Source: Spirometra erinaceieuropaei
Taxonomy: Eukaryota; Platyhelminthes; Cestoda; Diphyllobothriidea; Diphyllobothriidae
Assembly (NCBI GenBank): GCA_902702965.1
Contig: CACRXP010000621.1
Location: forward strand, 1 to 64,000
DNA: 64,000 nucleotides
Reading direction: 5' to 3'
In this document: piece after piece, positions 36,249 to 48,800 of the stretch
Layout: each line of letters begins with the position of its first letter
Numbering within the stretch: the stretch's first letter is position 1
The notes under the pieces: model-generated
Seen by the model: only the letters and a program-made list of their open reading frames with translations
What the model was told of the DNA's origin: nothing
Database searches by the model: none
Program-made: the position numbers and the translations under genes

Positions 36249-38559
36249 ATGCAGTATAGAGTTTTTGGTGAAGAACCTCCAAGTTGATTTTGTATAATGT
36301 TGGGTTCAACGAGTATATAATATAAAACGTTTTCGAGCAATGCGAGTTGCTAAACACCACGAAATCCAAATCAAAACAAGCGCTCTCCTACAATCCACTG
36401 TTTAAGCATGTCTAAATTTTACCGAAGCTTTAACCGCGGATGCTGGCGTTTAGCATGATCGCACTGGGCAAATAATTAAGATCTTGGGACCTCTATTAAG
36501 AACAGTATGGTGGACGAGTCGCAAGTGGAACCTATCAAAATTGTAATAAATGTGTATATGTAAACGCAGGTTATACTTTAAAAATGTATCGACAACGGAG
36601 AAATACAACTAAGTAAAAATAGTATGCTTTTTAAATGCTCTGAAAGTTCACCCTCATCATCGGCTTTTAGCATGTATCCTTACGAATATAGGCAGCCTGC
36701 ATGTACGGGTGTAAGACCTTGCATTACTGACAAGTGTGTCTGCATACAGCTTCATATCAAAATTATTACGACGAAGCTTGTCAAACGGCACTAGACATTT
36801 AGTTACGGGCTTATATGAGAGCCACGTCGATTACGATAACTGATGCGGAAAGTTAATATTTTGGGTTTACATGATTACCCGCATAATAGGATGGGTGAAA
36901 TGTCAACTAGATATGAAAATGTGCTTCTCAACAATTGCAGCACTTGGATCCAACAAATAACGATCGTGAGTATGATAAGGAGACGCAGAAATAAACTATA
37001 CACGTGGCTTTTGGGTGATCGATGGAGTCAAGTATAATAATGAAACAATAGCTTACACGAAAAAACGGTAATAAAACCTGCGGGATTATTTCAGTTTCCA
37101 ATTGCCTTCAGTGTTATTTTTCTGATGCAACGGTCCAGGTTTTCTAACTGTCTTTATTCTGACGGGTTACGTAGGACTGTGGAAAACATAAAATCGAGGA
37201 GGTAAGTGTCCTTTGGACAAATTAGAATCATGAGCAGTTCACAACCGTCGCCTGCTTCCATACATGTTCTACAGATGATTCGTCACTTATTCGAGGGTGA
37301 GAGGATGATTTCCCATGGATATGCGTGAGAGGGTGAATAAGCGGATTGCACTGCCAGCTTGGAAATTATCCGTTTTAAAAAAAGCTAGCGTCATTTTGCG
37401 TATATATAGTAAGAGAGAGAAGGAAGGAAAGCGTTGACGTGAGTGAATGTCAAATATTCGCTTACTACAGTCGTCCGGTCAAGAATAAGTGCCTGTGATT
37501 GGCTAGTGGGAATCTGGATGAGGCACAAAAATGTCGGCGCTGTAAAATGAAAGGTTATTCAGGACAACCTTCAAGATCGGAGAGCGTAATTAGATTCCCG
37601 GGGAACTGGCATGGGCAATGCGTTGCTGTTTTAATACCTCTGCATTTGTCCATGACTACCTATAAACCAGCTTATTTAATTAACTTCGCCAAAATTGTCA
37701 AAATTACTTTTTAGTGCTAGAACGCATGGCGGAGTCGAGCAGACATTATTTTGTTCTACAGATTGTCCTGATGCTATTTACTGCAGATAATCTTATGCAT
37801 ATAAGTTGAGGGGGAATCAGTTAAATATAATGTCAACCACCCATCTACATGGTTTTTTTTCATTATTTGATCGAGCTGTTCACATGAATGTGTATTTTTG
37901 TAAATAGTTTAGCGCATATGGAAATCTGCAGGTTATCCTTCCATTGATTTCCTTTTCATTACTGTTTCGGCTCTTTTGAGTATCATGTTACAAACATTAT
38001 TTCGTAAAGGCAGGACTGGGGCCCATTAATTAAATTGGCAACATTTGATTTTAAACCGCCTTAACTTACATCAAAGATAACTTCTCCGGTGCACGCCGTT
38101 GACACCTGTTTCGTCAGAAATTTCCAAACTGCCCGACTAGTTGTGTTAGATGGCATTGATTCAGGTACAATCTAGTACATAATGCAGCAGTTTTGCCAGC
38201 TGTTTGGGTTTATTGCTGTGTTGTTGGACTGCCGAAAATGATGATGTCTGTTTAGCAAATTTCACGGCAAAGGCACGCATCCAGCGGCTTGGGCAGAAAG
38301 TGAAAATTAGGAGTACAAACGTCGTCTCAGTGCAATTAAAAATCACCGATGATGGACAAATTCTAGCGTCTTGTCATAAATTTCCAAAATAGCTAATGCG
38401 ATGCGCAGAGGCATATTAATTTTTCCAAATCGCCTTTTGCTCTTAAAACATTAAGCACCATTTTTAGTCTTATTTCTACTATAAAATGACACCCTAAACG
38501 AATAAGCGAGAGGATTAAAAGAACTCATTTGCAGGCCTTGAGTTAGATCATGCCGATAC
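36249..38559. other. block B sequence without a recognised gene
   Basis: The stretch aligns with 22.9-24.2 kb and 26.6-27.66 kb of block A, skipping the PLE present there. Small ORFs (36843-37037, 37499-37714, 38204-38392) are not conserved as frames between the blocks. Confidence 0.45.
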
Positions 38560-39076
38560 AAGCAAAGATGTAAGTTCCAGGATTTAGTTGAGTTGCGTAC
38601 AGACCGGGGGCCAATATGAGGCGTCATGTGATGACACCAAAAAACCCACTGCCACGGCGAGAAACATCTGAAGTCGTTTCCGGATCTGGTGCAGTTTTGG
38701 ACAAAGCAACTACGTCGGAGAAACTGGAAGACCGCTCCGGACGCGGGCCATGCGACTACACCCGGCCAAAAATTCAAGTTCGAAAAGGCCAAATTCTTGC
38801 GAGATGGGATAATCACGTGAGTCGCGAGTTGCTTGAGTCATGGTTCACGGGACCTCAGTCTATCAACAGGTGCAACGCCATGCCCACTCCATATTCCGTG
38901 CTAAGACATAGACTGGCCAATACAATTGACCACTCGAGGTGCGCGCAAGACGGTGAGCCAGATGGCCGAGCAATTATCACGCCATCATCTAACACGGGTG
39001 ATGAGATGTCAGCAATTAACAACTTACATGCGGGTCATCAGGCAATAAGCGCACCCGCGGGCAACAATGTTTGATG
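38560..39076 (+). pseudogene. PLE GIY-YIG endonuclease fragment (family 1)
   Basis: This is a plus-strand remnant of the same PLE family as 5.3-5.9 kb. In one frame the motif RIWCSFGQSNYVGETGRPLRTR is readable; the following part lacks about 80 bp and continues in a second frame as ILARWDNHVSRELLESWFTG, PQSINRCNAMPTPYSVLRHR and DGRAIITPSSNTGDE to a stop at 39,074. One cysteine of the Cys pair is changed to Phe. The deletion and frame change make it non-functional. The 152-codon ORF 38616-39074 is an artefact of joining two frames. Confidence 0.75.
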
Positions 39077-40600
39077 AATGGGGACACACAATATATTAGT
39101 CCAATATATGTGTTGCTTTCGAAAAGGCCAAATTACTGAATCTAACATTAGACGTGTCTGAAGAATAATCCTCCTCCCTGGAAGCGTATGAGGGATTTTA
39201 ATGCAAAGAAGCAGAAGAAGAAGAAGGAGAAGAAGAAGAAGAGGCTAAGACAGCGAAGCAGAACAGAGTTAAACATGCCTAACTTTGAATATCCCACAAC
39301 ACATAACTTAATTTGCCATATGGCGGCGTAAACAGCCAAATATCCGCCCATTGTTCTTCAAGTAGCATAAGCATTAAAGTAAGTGTTTGGTTTCGAGCTT
39401 GGCCGATCTTTTTTATCCAAACGGATGGATGACAAATGATTGATGACACATTGTTAAAACGCCTCTCCTGGTCGCCATTGGACTGCCTGCGAAGGCTCAA
39501 CATTGGGTCTCAAGGCAGAACGTGGTGAGCAAATCCAATCACAGCGATATAGCTATTGCCTGCTGTTCGGTGGTTGAAAACACTAGACTAAACAACGTTC
39601 GATGACTAGAACACCCCACTGAAAACCAAAAAACAAACAAATAAAAAAGATTAATCAGTGATGTGTAGTTTTTCGTTTGCGGGCAAAAAAAGATTCAGTT
39701 TGGCAGTTCATGATAAGTCTTCCACAAACCGCTGCTGTACTTTAGAGAGAGTCTTTTGCGACTACCACAGGACAGACGTTCGTCTTTCATGCAAAACATT
39801 ATTGCATCTTGACATATCGTTTTAAGCTGAAAATAAATCGAAGACTACCGCATAAAGAGCGCGGTCTGTGTTGGCTGTGTTGGTTGGTTCCACTTTTTAT
39901 CGATGATGTGAGAGGAATCGCGATCAATGGACATCTAGTCACAAACACCAGCAATAATTTATTCACACACAGGCCAATTTAATTTCCAAATTGCATTTTA
40001 ACAACCCATCATCAGCTACTCATGATTATACTTGTGCCATATCATCGGGCGCATGAACTGGTCCGAGCGTATCAATAAAACACACTAATAAATGTGCGTG
40101 TGTTTTGTCTTAAAAACCCCAAAAAAGCATGGAAAGTCAAAAAAATATTTCTGAAATACTTATCTTGCCGAAGAAGAGGAACAATTACCAAAACAGTCCA
40201 CACGCGTGTCTACAGGCTAACATCTTTTCTAGAAGCGCCTTAGGCATGCCAAAGCAAAGAAATATTAGATATGATCGCACGGGTAGAGCTGAAATAAAAA
40301 GATTCAAAAGCTTGAATATCCTACAATACTTATTTTAATTTTTCATATGGCACACTAAACAGCGTAAAGCCAGGCCAATTTTCCTCTTAATGTTTTCAAG
40401 CTTTTAACGATGTTTTGATCCGGCTGGACAATCTTTGGGCCTGGTCACAAGGAAGGTGCGGTGGAAGCTAAGAGATTAAAGTCAAATTGTTGAGCAAAGC
40501 TTCCGTTCGCTTCTCAAATGCCTGAACGGGACCAGCATTTAGCCACAATACGCTAATGGGCGAGCAAATGCAATCACGGTCGCCATGAAAATGTCAGAAC
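39077..40600 (+). repeat. tandem units of block B
   Basis: Counterpart of the 1,040-bp tandem pair of block A. The first unit is truncated by the PLE fragment (about 39,077-39,640) and the second runs from about 39,645 to 40,600. Shared landmarks with A include TGGTTTCGAGC, GACAGACGTTCG, GGACATCT-GTCACA and GCGAGCAAATGCAAT-type segments. No gene was recognised. Confidence 0.6.
39206..39243 (+). repeat. GAA-rich microsatellite
   Basis: Near-perfect AGAAGA repeats. The matching position in block A (about 30,545-30,572) has only a short AAGAAG stretch, so the tract expanded in block B. Confidence 0.85.
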
Positions 40601-41321
40601 TATTATCGCAAATTAAAAATAATTTTAAAACTGTCATCGCAAAAGCACCTGTCCCTGTATATTGAAGGTGTATCCTTACGCGCAAGGATTCTATATGCGC
40701 TGAAGGAGGCGGAGTCGGGTAACTTTCTAAACTTCCTTAAAATGTCTGCTAAAGTATTTCGTCAATGGTTCGAAACGAAAAATTCCCTATATTCTGGTGG
40801 TTTGGTTTAAGATGGGAAGATAAAAATTTAAAGACAATTAATTTCCTCAACGTAAGGCGGTGTTTCGTTTAGGCAATGATCGTAAGTTAACTTCCATTCG
40901 CGAGTATAGTTAACATATTTTTAGTAAACAGTATATTCAAATACCCTCTACCGATATTGAATATTCATCACCTGCATGCGAAAAAGTGTTTTTGGCTTTC
41001 GCATTAATAGCTGCTTACGTAAATGACAACCGAGCAAACGACACAGTTTAAGCACCAAGCATATACTAGCTCATCATTTATTTACCCTCGGCTATGGAAT
41101 ATTGTTGTCCCTTTAATTCCTCTGTGGGCAAGCGCACCGTTACTAGTAAGATAAACAAAGACAGATGACTCGCAATGAGCACTGCTAACTTATTACTCGT
41201 CAGCATTTTATTATGACCAACCTCACAATTCGTCCTTTGCCCATTAAACACTAATTTCAATGCTGTATTATCTGAAAAAACGGTTATTTGTTTTGCGGAT
41301 CGTCCAGTGGAATATTGCCTA

Positions 41322-41475
41322 CGGGCTCGAGGCCCAGTAGTTAGAGGCGCGAACTTCTAACTAACAGGTGTCAAGTTCCACACTTCGGGTTTGGTATGAC
41401 CGGCTGATGACGGCTTATAAGCCAGAAATGGCCATTTCAATCTTCATTACCTTTTTAGGTAATGACATTCCGCCT
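41322..41475 (+). mobile_element. hammerhead-SINE monomer (copy d)
   Basis: A single, diverged copy about 155 bp long: tRNA-like head CGGGCTCGAGGCCCAGTAGT with TTCTAA in the anticodon position and a decayed B box (TCAAGTTCC), then a hammerhead motif, then the tail to CATTCCGCC. It sits at the right border of duplicated block B. As an isolated monomer it defines the probable full length of the dispersed element. Confidence 0.7.
41398..41442 (+). ncRNA. hammerhead motif, SINE copy d
   Basis: CTGATGA (canonical core), stem II CGGCTTATAAGCCA, GAAATGGCCATT. Stem I is weakened (GACCGG against TCAATC). N7 is U here and C in most copies, a position where the hammerhead consensus allows any base. Confidence 0.5.
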
Positions 41476-41805
41476 TCACCTTCATCTATCACGTCAAACT
41501 ACAATTTGTGGCTTGGAAGGCATCCACTTGAAGGCATAAATTTGTTCCACTCGGGCCCGAGATCTAGGTCTACATGACACTAGTTTTTTAGGTGAACTTC
41601 CAGACATTGCATTGCACGGGGATTGGGCCGTATGTGGTACGCACAAAAACGATTCAACTGTGTAAGCCACTACTCCGAACCGAACACCATCACGCGAATG
41701 AACCCAGGTGAAAGACGGTAGGCATGAATGTGTCTGGTACTGTGAAAGTCTTTAATCACGATTGGGAGCAAAGATGCGGATGTTAGGTCTTTGTTGCAAA
41801 GAAAA
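41476..41805. other. no recognised gene
   Basis: Spacer after the SINE with no readable domain. GC rises from here to about 43.1 kb, which suggests accumulated transposon fragments. Confidence 0.4.
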
Positions 41806-42024
41806 TTAACTCGAGATCACTAGGGGTGAGCAATCACAGTGTGGACTTTTACAGAAGGTCATTATCATAGACATAGAGGATACAGCGTCAAATAAACAGG
41901 GAGGCAAACCAATATGCTTGTGTATGAACTTGGTGCCAGACACACAGGCTTCCAACAGTCCTCGCCCTACCTCATTGCTGACTCTCCATGATGAATGCAT
42001 GGCCTTCCTCCGGAGTGGGAGCAA
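41806..42024 (-). pseudogene. PLE endonuclease relic, diverged
   Basis: The minus-strand frame contains SNEVGRGLLEACVSGTKFIH followed by KHIGLPP, which lines up with SRELLESWFTGPQSIN-type sequence of the PLE endonuclease at 5.4 and 38.8 kb. The nuclease motif NYVGET is not readable. It is a short, old fragment with no function expected. Confidence 0.5.
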
Positions 42025-42859
42025 CGAACTGAAATATTGGGTCGACTCCGTTTCTTGTGAGTCAAGTCGTCTTCGGAAATGACCTGTTTACTGATGAGGA
42101 CAGGAACGGCATGGGATCAAACAAACGGCATAAGGCTGCAGTCCTGCACCTTGTAGGTCTTTCATTTGCTTGATGGTGACCCATCTAAAAGCTTTTGCAC
42201 GCTCTAAAATAACGATACCCGCAAGTGCCTACGCATCCAGCGACGTAGTCTTCTCATAGTCTCTGATGACGATCTCCTGTGTGGAAACGATAGCTCAGTC
42301 TAATATTGGCACTATTCAGTTATCGCGCAATCCTCGTCTCTGTGGGCTTCTAACAGATAAAAACGAATTCAGGCGCAATCGTTATCCTGCGTACACAACT
42401 GCGTGGTACACATGGCGAATATCGCCCTTGGCCGCCATGAGACGACTGGACGTAGAATGATATCGTAGAATCGCATGGACGCAAAGTAGCCTTGCTGCGG
42501 AAGGAAAAGGCTGAGAGATCAACGCAAACCTTCTGATAGTTTAGGACAAGCAGAGTGAGTGGACAAATTGTCCATCGTGGGTGCCAATGTTGACGGACGG
42601 TTTGTGTTGCCTGCTTCAGATAAACGAAGTAGTAGGGCCTTTTTAAGAGAGTTGCAGGCAATCTACAAAGGGGAGTTCTGTAACTACGAAACGGGTCGGT
42701 AGTTCGTCGCAAATTTGTGGGCAGACGTGGAAGGTGTGGAGTTACACCAAATGTCAGTATTCTGCCTATATATCGTTTATTCAGTATCACAGCACCTAGG
42801 GCTTTGATGCAGCGAATGTAGCTAGAGGTTTGTTGTATTGAAAGTGACACTAAACTCAA
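42025..42859. other. GC-richer stretch with a 169-codon minus ORF, unassigned
   Basis: An uninterrupted minus-strand ORF (42859-42350) encodes 169 residues, including HLPRLPTNLRRTTDPFRSYR and VRQHWHPRWTICPLTLL. It is rich in Arg, Ser and Pro with no recognised domain. Location between a PLE relic and a gag pseudogene suggests transposon-derived DNA rather than a host gene. Confidence 0.3.
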
Positions 42860-43316
42860 TGTAGCACGTCAGGATCTAGCAGCATGCATACCCAGTTGAC
42901 GCTTGTTGCAGGCAGACCTCTTTTGAGATTCCAGGTAGGAGTGCCCACACTCCCGAAACAAGAGCCAGCCAATCACTGCAGATCACGAGCGTTTTCTCTG
43001 CAGCGCTGTCGCCTTGATAATGCCGCCTCTCCATTGGCTTTTCCTTTCGACCTAATTGACCTGCGTATTCGTAATATCGACGGGCTCGTCGGGAATGTTC
43101 TTCACGAGGGGCATTAGGCCGAATGCTGGAGAGGCACAGTAGGGCGAAATAAATATGCGTTACTTCCAGTTAAACTTGACTAGCAATTTTCTAATACACG
43201 TTGCAGTGGCTGGTCGCGTTCTCCTTCTCGGCCGCGTTCGTATTGGAAACAAGAGTCGGGTTTGCATACGCTCTTACGTGCTTTCAAGTACCAGGCCGAG
43301 TCATAAAAAATTGGCG
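42860..43316 (+). repeat. possible LTR/leader of the gag element
   Basis: About 450 bp of GC-richer sequence directly upstream of the gag pseudogene in the position of a 5' LTR and leader. No second LTR copy and no clear primer-binding site were found, so this is placement by context only. Confidence 0.25.
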
Positions 43317-44036
43317 ATGGAATTTTCTACTACAAAGGCTGATGAGTAAGCTGACTTGAAACAAATTTTGCAGCAGAAGCTGACGCAGGTAGAGGCTCTG
43401 ACCGTCGAGAAATTTAATTACTCTCATGGCTAATCAAGTTCGGTGGGTGGTTCATATTCTGTCCATCATATTGACAGAAGCATCAGCGAATTCTCATGTG
43501 ACCCGCAGGCCCATATCACCTTTGATTCCTCGCACAAACGGTACGAAGACTTGTTCCCGGTCAATATGGCTGCCCTGGACGATGCGTGGAAGTCTCGATT
43601 ACTACTTCGCAAACTGGGGCCTCCTAGAAACGAGCGTTACGCCAAATTCACCCTTCCCGAGAATCCCAGGAAGTCACTTTCAGGGACAGGGTTCAGACTT
43701 CGTCGCAGATTTTTGGTCATAAATCATCTCTTTTAAGCACTCGATTTCAGTGCTTGCAAATGTGCAACACGATTTTAATGATTTCATAAAGTATGCCGGC
43801 ATGGCCAGTCGTGAGTCTGGGCATTTTCAACTCGGTTGTCTAAATGAAGACCAGTTCGAATCTCTTTTATTTATCTGCAGCCTCCAGTTCTCCAAGATAC
43901 TGATAAACGGACACATCGCCTGTCCAAATTGCAGCAGAACAACCCACTCATACTATAGGAGCTAGCAGCAGAATGCTAATCGCTAATCAACCTGAAGCAC
44001 GACTCCACCATGATTCAGAACATACCTCATGAACGA
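43317..44036 (+). pseudogene. Gypsy-type gag pseudogene
   Basis: This is a capsid (gag) relic of a Gypsy-like LTR retrotransposon. From an ATG at 43317 the readable segments are LKQILQQKLTQVEALT, SISEFSCDPQAHITFDSSHK, RYEDLFPVNMAALDDAWKSR, LLLRKLGPPRNERYAKFTLP, IFGHKSSLLSTRFQCLQMC, KYAGMASRESGHFQLGCL, NEDQFESLLFICSLQ and NLKHDSTMIQNIPHE. Stops lie at 43347 and 43431, and the frame changes near 43,690, 43,770 and after 43,930. Protease, RT and integrase were not found downstream. Confidence 0.75.
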
Positions 44037-45689
44037 AAATATACTTTTCTTTCGGTCACTGAATAGAAATTCACGTCTTTTTTATGTTTTATAGTCAAGA
44101 AACGAAGAGAATCTGGTTATTAAAAAGTTTCTAATTATGAAATTCTTATTAGAATCTCCAATGTCCATTCACATAGTATCGCACTTAGCCGTTTACCACA
44201 GCTCCTCATGAAATGTACAAGATAGTCCGCATCCATGGCAAAATTTTAGCACCTCTGTTTAATATCTGTTTGATGGCATACAAAATAAACTATTTTCATT
44301 AAACTGACTACATGCGCCTTGTCGACTTAGATCACTAAGCGCTCATACAACGAATGATCAGGATCCAAGTTATTCGACAATTCGAACAAATCTTTAAAAC
44401 CTTATTATAATCCTTTTTGATTTAAAAATAAAAAGACGTGATTTTATATGAATGGATTGGAAGAAAGCACTTTTTTGTTTTTGGCTTCTATAATAAATAT
44501 TTGAATTTCCGCGCCCATCGAAAATCAATGGTAAAATGAAAACTGCAGAAGTAGTCATTTTTCACCGATTACGGTTTGTAACTGAGGTGAATAAGCAGTT
44601 TATATGAAAGCGGACACCCAGCCAAGTCAAGAATATTATACGATGATGCGGCAAGATAATCATGATAGCAACCGTCTTTTAGCAATCCATCGTAATCGAA
44701 AACGCATTCCAGAATTTCAACCATTTCATAAGATCGCTCACTCACTCAACATCCAAAGAGTTTCGGAAACACTCTGAACACTCGCAGAATGCCTCGTTCT
44801 TAGTATTCGGACTATACAAGTGACGTATTTCCATACTGTTGCTGACCACATATCTTTGTGCTTTATACAGTAGTTATTCTAAGATATATGTAAATTTCAA
44901 AAGTCTTAAATTCCAATGAAAAATGCAAGAAATCGCATGCGTCCTAATAGCATGAATTCGTTATATCCGTAAGCTGAAAACGCGAAGAAAATTATGTTCC
45001 AAAACAGAGCTTGGTGTGACTTCAAGGGAAACTAAACAAAATTTTTTTTTCTTTATTTGCTTATTTACAATCATGAAGGAAGTCAAACGGTGGGCCTAGT
45101 CTTGAAAAATTGACCACAATACGTAGCACGACAATTCAACGATCCTACCCGCCCTATTTCTGCACCTTTGTGCAATTGCATATATTCCTGTAACATTTGA
45201 TCCATTACTGCAGCAATGTTTTAATGACTACGACAGAAAAAAACTACTTAAATAATCAAACGCATTACACGTCGCACAACGACATTTTTAAAATAAGCGT
45301 TTAATGACGGCAACCCAAGGATATTAACGCGACAGTTTGCGCATGGTAGAGCACAGCCTGTCAGAAAATTGAGACACAAAATCACAAAAAAACCCTCTAC
45401 AGGATATAACTAATAGAGCAAGAACATTTTATGGAATAGGATGTTTTTGATAAGCATGTGATAAGAAACTGTCGATGATAGTTGACAAAGGTCTTTCAGA
45501 ATACTCAGGTCGTGTCCTTTGACACTCAATGTCTAAAGGACGACATGAGGTTTGGCCTGATTTAAACACACGGTTTTAACAGGTTTTACGGAAATGAATT
45601 ATAGTCCAGATTCAGAAATCTTTCCAAAAATAAACTGAGCAGTTGGTGTCGAACTGTGACTGACTTCCGCAAAGCAAATTCGCTTGTAA
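44037..45689. other. no recognised gene; diverged repeat shared with 61.3-61.9 kb
   Basis: Segments near 44,160-44,215 (CAATGTCCATTCA, CCGTTTAC, CTCATGAA) and 44,690-44,750 (GAAAACGCATT, GAATTTCA) have counterparts near 61,290-61,350 and 61,795-61,850. No ORF with a domain was seen. Confidence 0.35.
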
Positions 45690-45799
45690 GTAAGTTGTAG
45701 ATTGGGGGAAGAAGAATGCCTTGGCTTTTTTCGATTTGCACCGCTCTTATGATTATATTGTCGTCAATCGCTGTGACTATCAGATTGATCGCAGATTTG
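45690..45799 (-). CDS. candidate exon, relative of the 12.3-kb segment
   Basis: After a possible acceptor (GGCGATTTACAG, ending at 45,800) the minus strand encodes SAINLIVTAIDDNIIIRAVQ followed by IEKSQGILLPPIYNLLTS. It resembles the 12.3-kb candidate exon at about one third identity with conserved hydrophobic spacing. The donor site is unclear and the open frame continues to 45,586. Function unknown. It may be a pseudo-exon. Confidence 0.25.
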
Positions 45800-45825
45800 C
45801 TGTAAATCGCCTTTCCAAGTAGCAT

Positions 45826-48800
45826 AGTAGGCCCTTAAAAGACAAATTTATTTAGAAGGAATTCGAAAATTATTGTTATATAAGATGACAGTACACATTA
45901 AAAATTTCAAAAGTTAATTCCCGTTCACCTACTGTTGTCATTATTTCTGCGTACATACTGGCTTAATGTTGGTCAAGCATACAGTTACTCGCTTTTGTTG
46001 TATCACAGTCGCCGATGTATGCTGCTCATCTTTTGAATGCTATCTGATTACTGAAAAAAGTACATTGCATTTTTAAACACTTTCAGCCTCAATGGACGGT
46101 CTTATTTGAAAGCAACTACAAAGAAGCTGTTGTAATCTGCTCACCATCTTCTTGAGCGTCGATGTGTCGATGCAATCAACAAATAAAGTCTCATAATTTT
46201 AAAGCGCGAGGTGGCGAAAAAATATTTATGGTCGCCAAAGGAAAAACTAATCATAGCTTTAGAATAGGTTTTCCATTATCCATGGGCGATGAACGTATGA
46301 CAGCGCATGTCATCAAGGAAAACGGGAGTAAATACTTAAATATCGATTAGTAATTTGGTGCAAAACATCTCAATGTATTTGCGGTGTTTATTTTTTCATT
46401 TTCCTAATATATATAACATACTCATTATATACTTTGTTAAAAAGGGGCGGGATAATAATTTTGCGGGATCGCATGAGGATGAGCAAAACTAAATATAGTC
46501 GAATATTATTTCTCAGTCGTACCTGCAGTACCTGCCAGCGAAAGACGTAACCAGAACCTCTTTATCAAAATTCTTACGCAATCTCCTTTCTTCTGCTCCC
46601 TTATATTTACCTCAAATTCTCACCCCAGCTGGTGCGGCTACGAAAACAAATCTTGATATAAATGAAGTATTTGCACGCAAGCGTTTGCTGAAACAATCAA
46701 AGACTGGCCCCCTAATTCCATCACTAAATGGTTTTCTGAATGACCACATCACACCAAAATATAACTTGAAATATTGATCTGGGTGTTTGCATACAAAAAA
46801 CAGTTTAATCAGGTCCAAATCCGCAGCAGTGTAAGTTAACTTGTATCTTATCTTAAAATCTATTTATTGGTAGTACTATTTCCGATAACGAGCTCCTGAA
46901 CAAGTTCAAAACTGAGGAAAATTGAAAAAACCGTCTCGCTCTATGAGAAACAATCGCCTTTTCTCACAAATGCTTCCTGGTTTTGATATGCATTTACAGT
47001 TACAACTAAAGATTCCTTGTTTACATCAACGCTTTAATACGGGTAATAGCGCAATCGTTATTGGAGTAACAAGTGCAAGCCGATATGTTTTACAATTGTT
47101 TACGATGTTTGGTTAGCCTGAAGGTCCTTCAGGACATAGCATCTCTAGCAGTAAAAAATCCTAAGCAAAACATATAGTGGGGACAGCAATTAATTGTGAC
47201 AAAGCAAAAACAAATATAAAATGCTTACGCAAAGAATATTTACCACAAATCTAGTATTCGGGCATTTACTTACATCCACTGACCTATTAGCCAGCTTGCT
47301 GTAGGGGATTTTATAACTTGACGAAATGCTATTCATTTGTAATTTTAGGAAGAATTTACGACATTTGAATTTTGCTAATTTTGTTGGCAGACCGTTGGTC
47401 ATTATGATCAAGGCCGGATTCCGACATAAGCAGTCGGTTTCAAAAGAACATTCTTGTTTGTATTATGTTAAAGAGCTTCATTAATTGCTCAACCTCCGTC
47501 GGCAAAAGTTGGGTTGTTTCTTCATGACCTAAGAGGTTTTGCCTTTTCTATGAAATGCTAGCAGGTATAAAAAATGTCTGAAATGCATTACTTCACGTAT
47601 GGGTCATTCGTACATGTGGAACGCACACGTTTGCTACAATAAATTAACGACTGTGGTAATCTGCGTACAATGACTAACATATTGACCTTGGTCCCATACG
47701 ACTATATTAGTCTCATACTTATTTATGTTGTGCTTCACGGTCTTACGCATGCGCAAATGCTTTTAAGCATGTGTTACTTTGTGTACTGGCCAGTAATGCG
47801 TTAATATGCGTATATCCACTAACCTGTACCGTTTGTCTTCGATGCGATGCAAAGACTCAGCTTCTTGCATGTCAGTTTACAAGACCATCCATCGGAGATT
47901 ATATTGCATCCTTCATTTAAAAAATCGCCTCCATCACACAGCAACAGGAAAATTAACCCAGATTTGGAGGATATGGGATCCGCTGATTGAAGTTTGTAGA
48001 ATATATTGTCCACAGTATAACGTACGATCATAGTTTGTGCTGTAATTAATTAATAGGGCAAAAATACGCTTAAATTTCTTAGGCATCAACACGCGTTCTC
48101 ACTTAGGTTTTGTTAACGATATTGCGTGATATGAGCATACAACTATGAAGGAACAGCAGATTATGGGTTTGTGTTAAGGTAAAGCTATGTTGTTTGGTTT
48201 TTGACGCAATAACTCAATTTTACTTAGTTAACTGTGCGGCTAGGATAAGGAGAAAGATGTTTGTTTAACATAAACTGCTAATCTGGCATCCACGTTATTT
48301 TGCAACAAAGTACCAAATACATATATATCGCGAATAAATGGTAGCTTATGTGTAGAAAAGCACGATACAGGTGCATGTCTGCGGAGACCTGATGAAATTG
48401 AAGTCTGGCGTTTTTGCGCATTTTAAATAGAACCTCGTCCATCACGTGGTCCGCATAAATAACGACATGTTGTTTACAATGCAACATAAGGTTTGCCACG
48501 TCCTGATTGGTGTTTAGGGTCCTGCAGGTATTTTTTATCTTTTGCGCGCCGGTCTAAATCAAAGGAGATATGATTTTTTTAAGATTAGTAAAATTACCCC
48601 GTGTCTTTTATCACAGATGGAAATGAGCACTGTCTGACAGTGTCTCGGCTGACGAAGATGAAGCCCTTTACCAAATAAATGGTTGCCTGATATATTAGCG
48701 AGTCCTTTTTTCAAACGACGGAAAACGTGCAGTTGTGTTTTGACGTGTGGTATTTTTAATCACAGTGTGATTTTCGTTTGGTAAAGTAGAAATTAATAAT

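Larger units (their letters stand above)
34560..41305 (+). repeat. segmental duplication block B
   Basis: Direct-orientation counterpart of 21,160-32,765. It is about 4.9 kb shorter because it lacks the 2.4-kb PLE of block A and has a 0.5-kb PLE fragment (38,560-39,076) in place of about 2.8 kb of A. The left edge lies 180 bp after SINE cluster I and the right edge abuts a SINE at 41,322. Confidence 0.8.
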
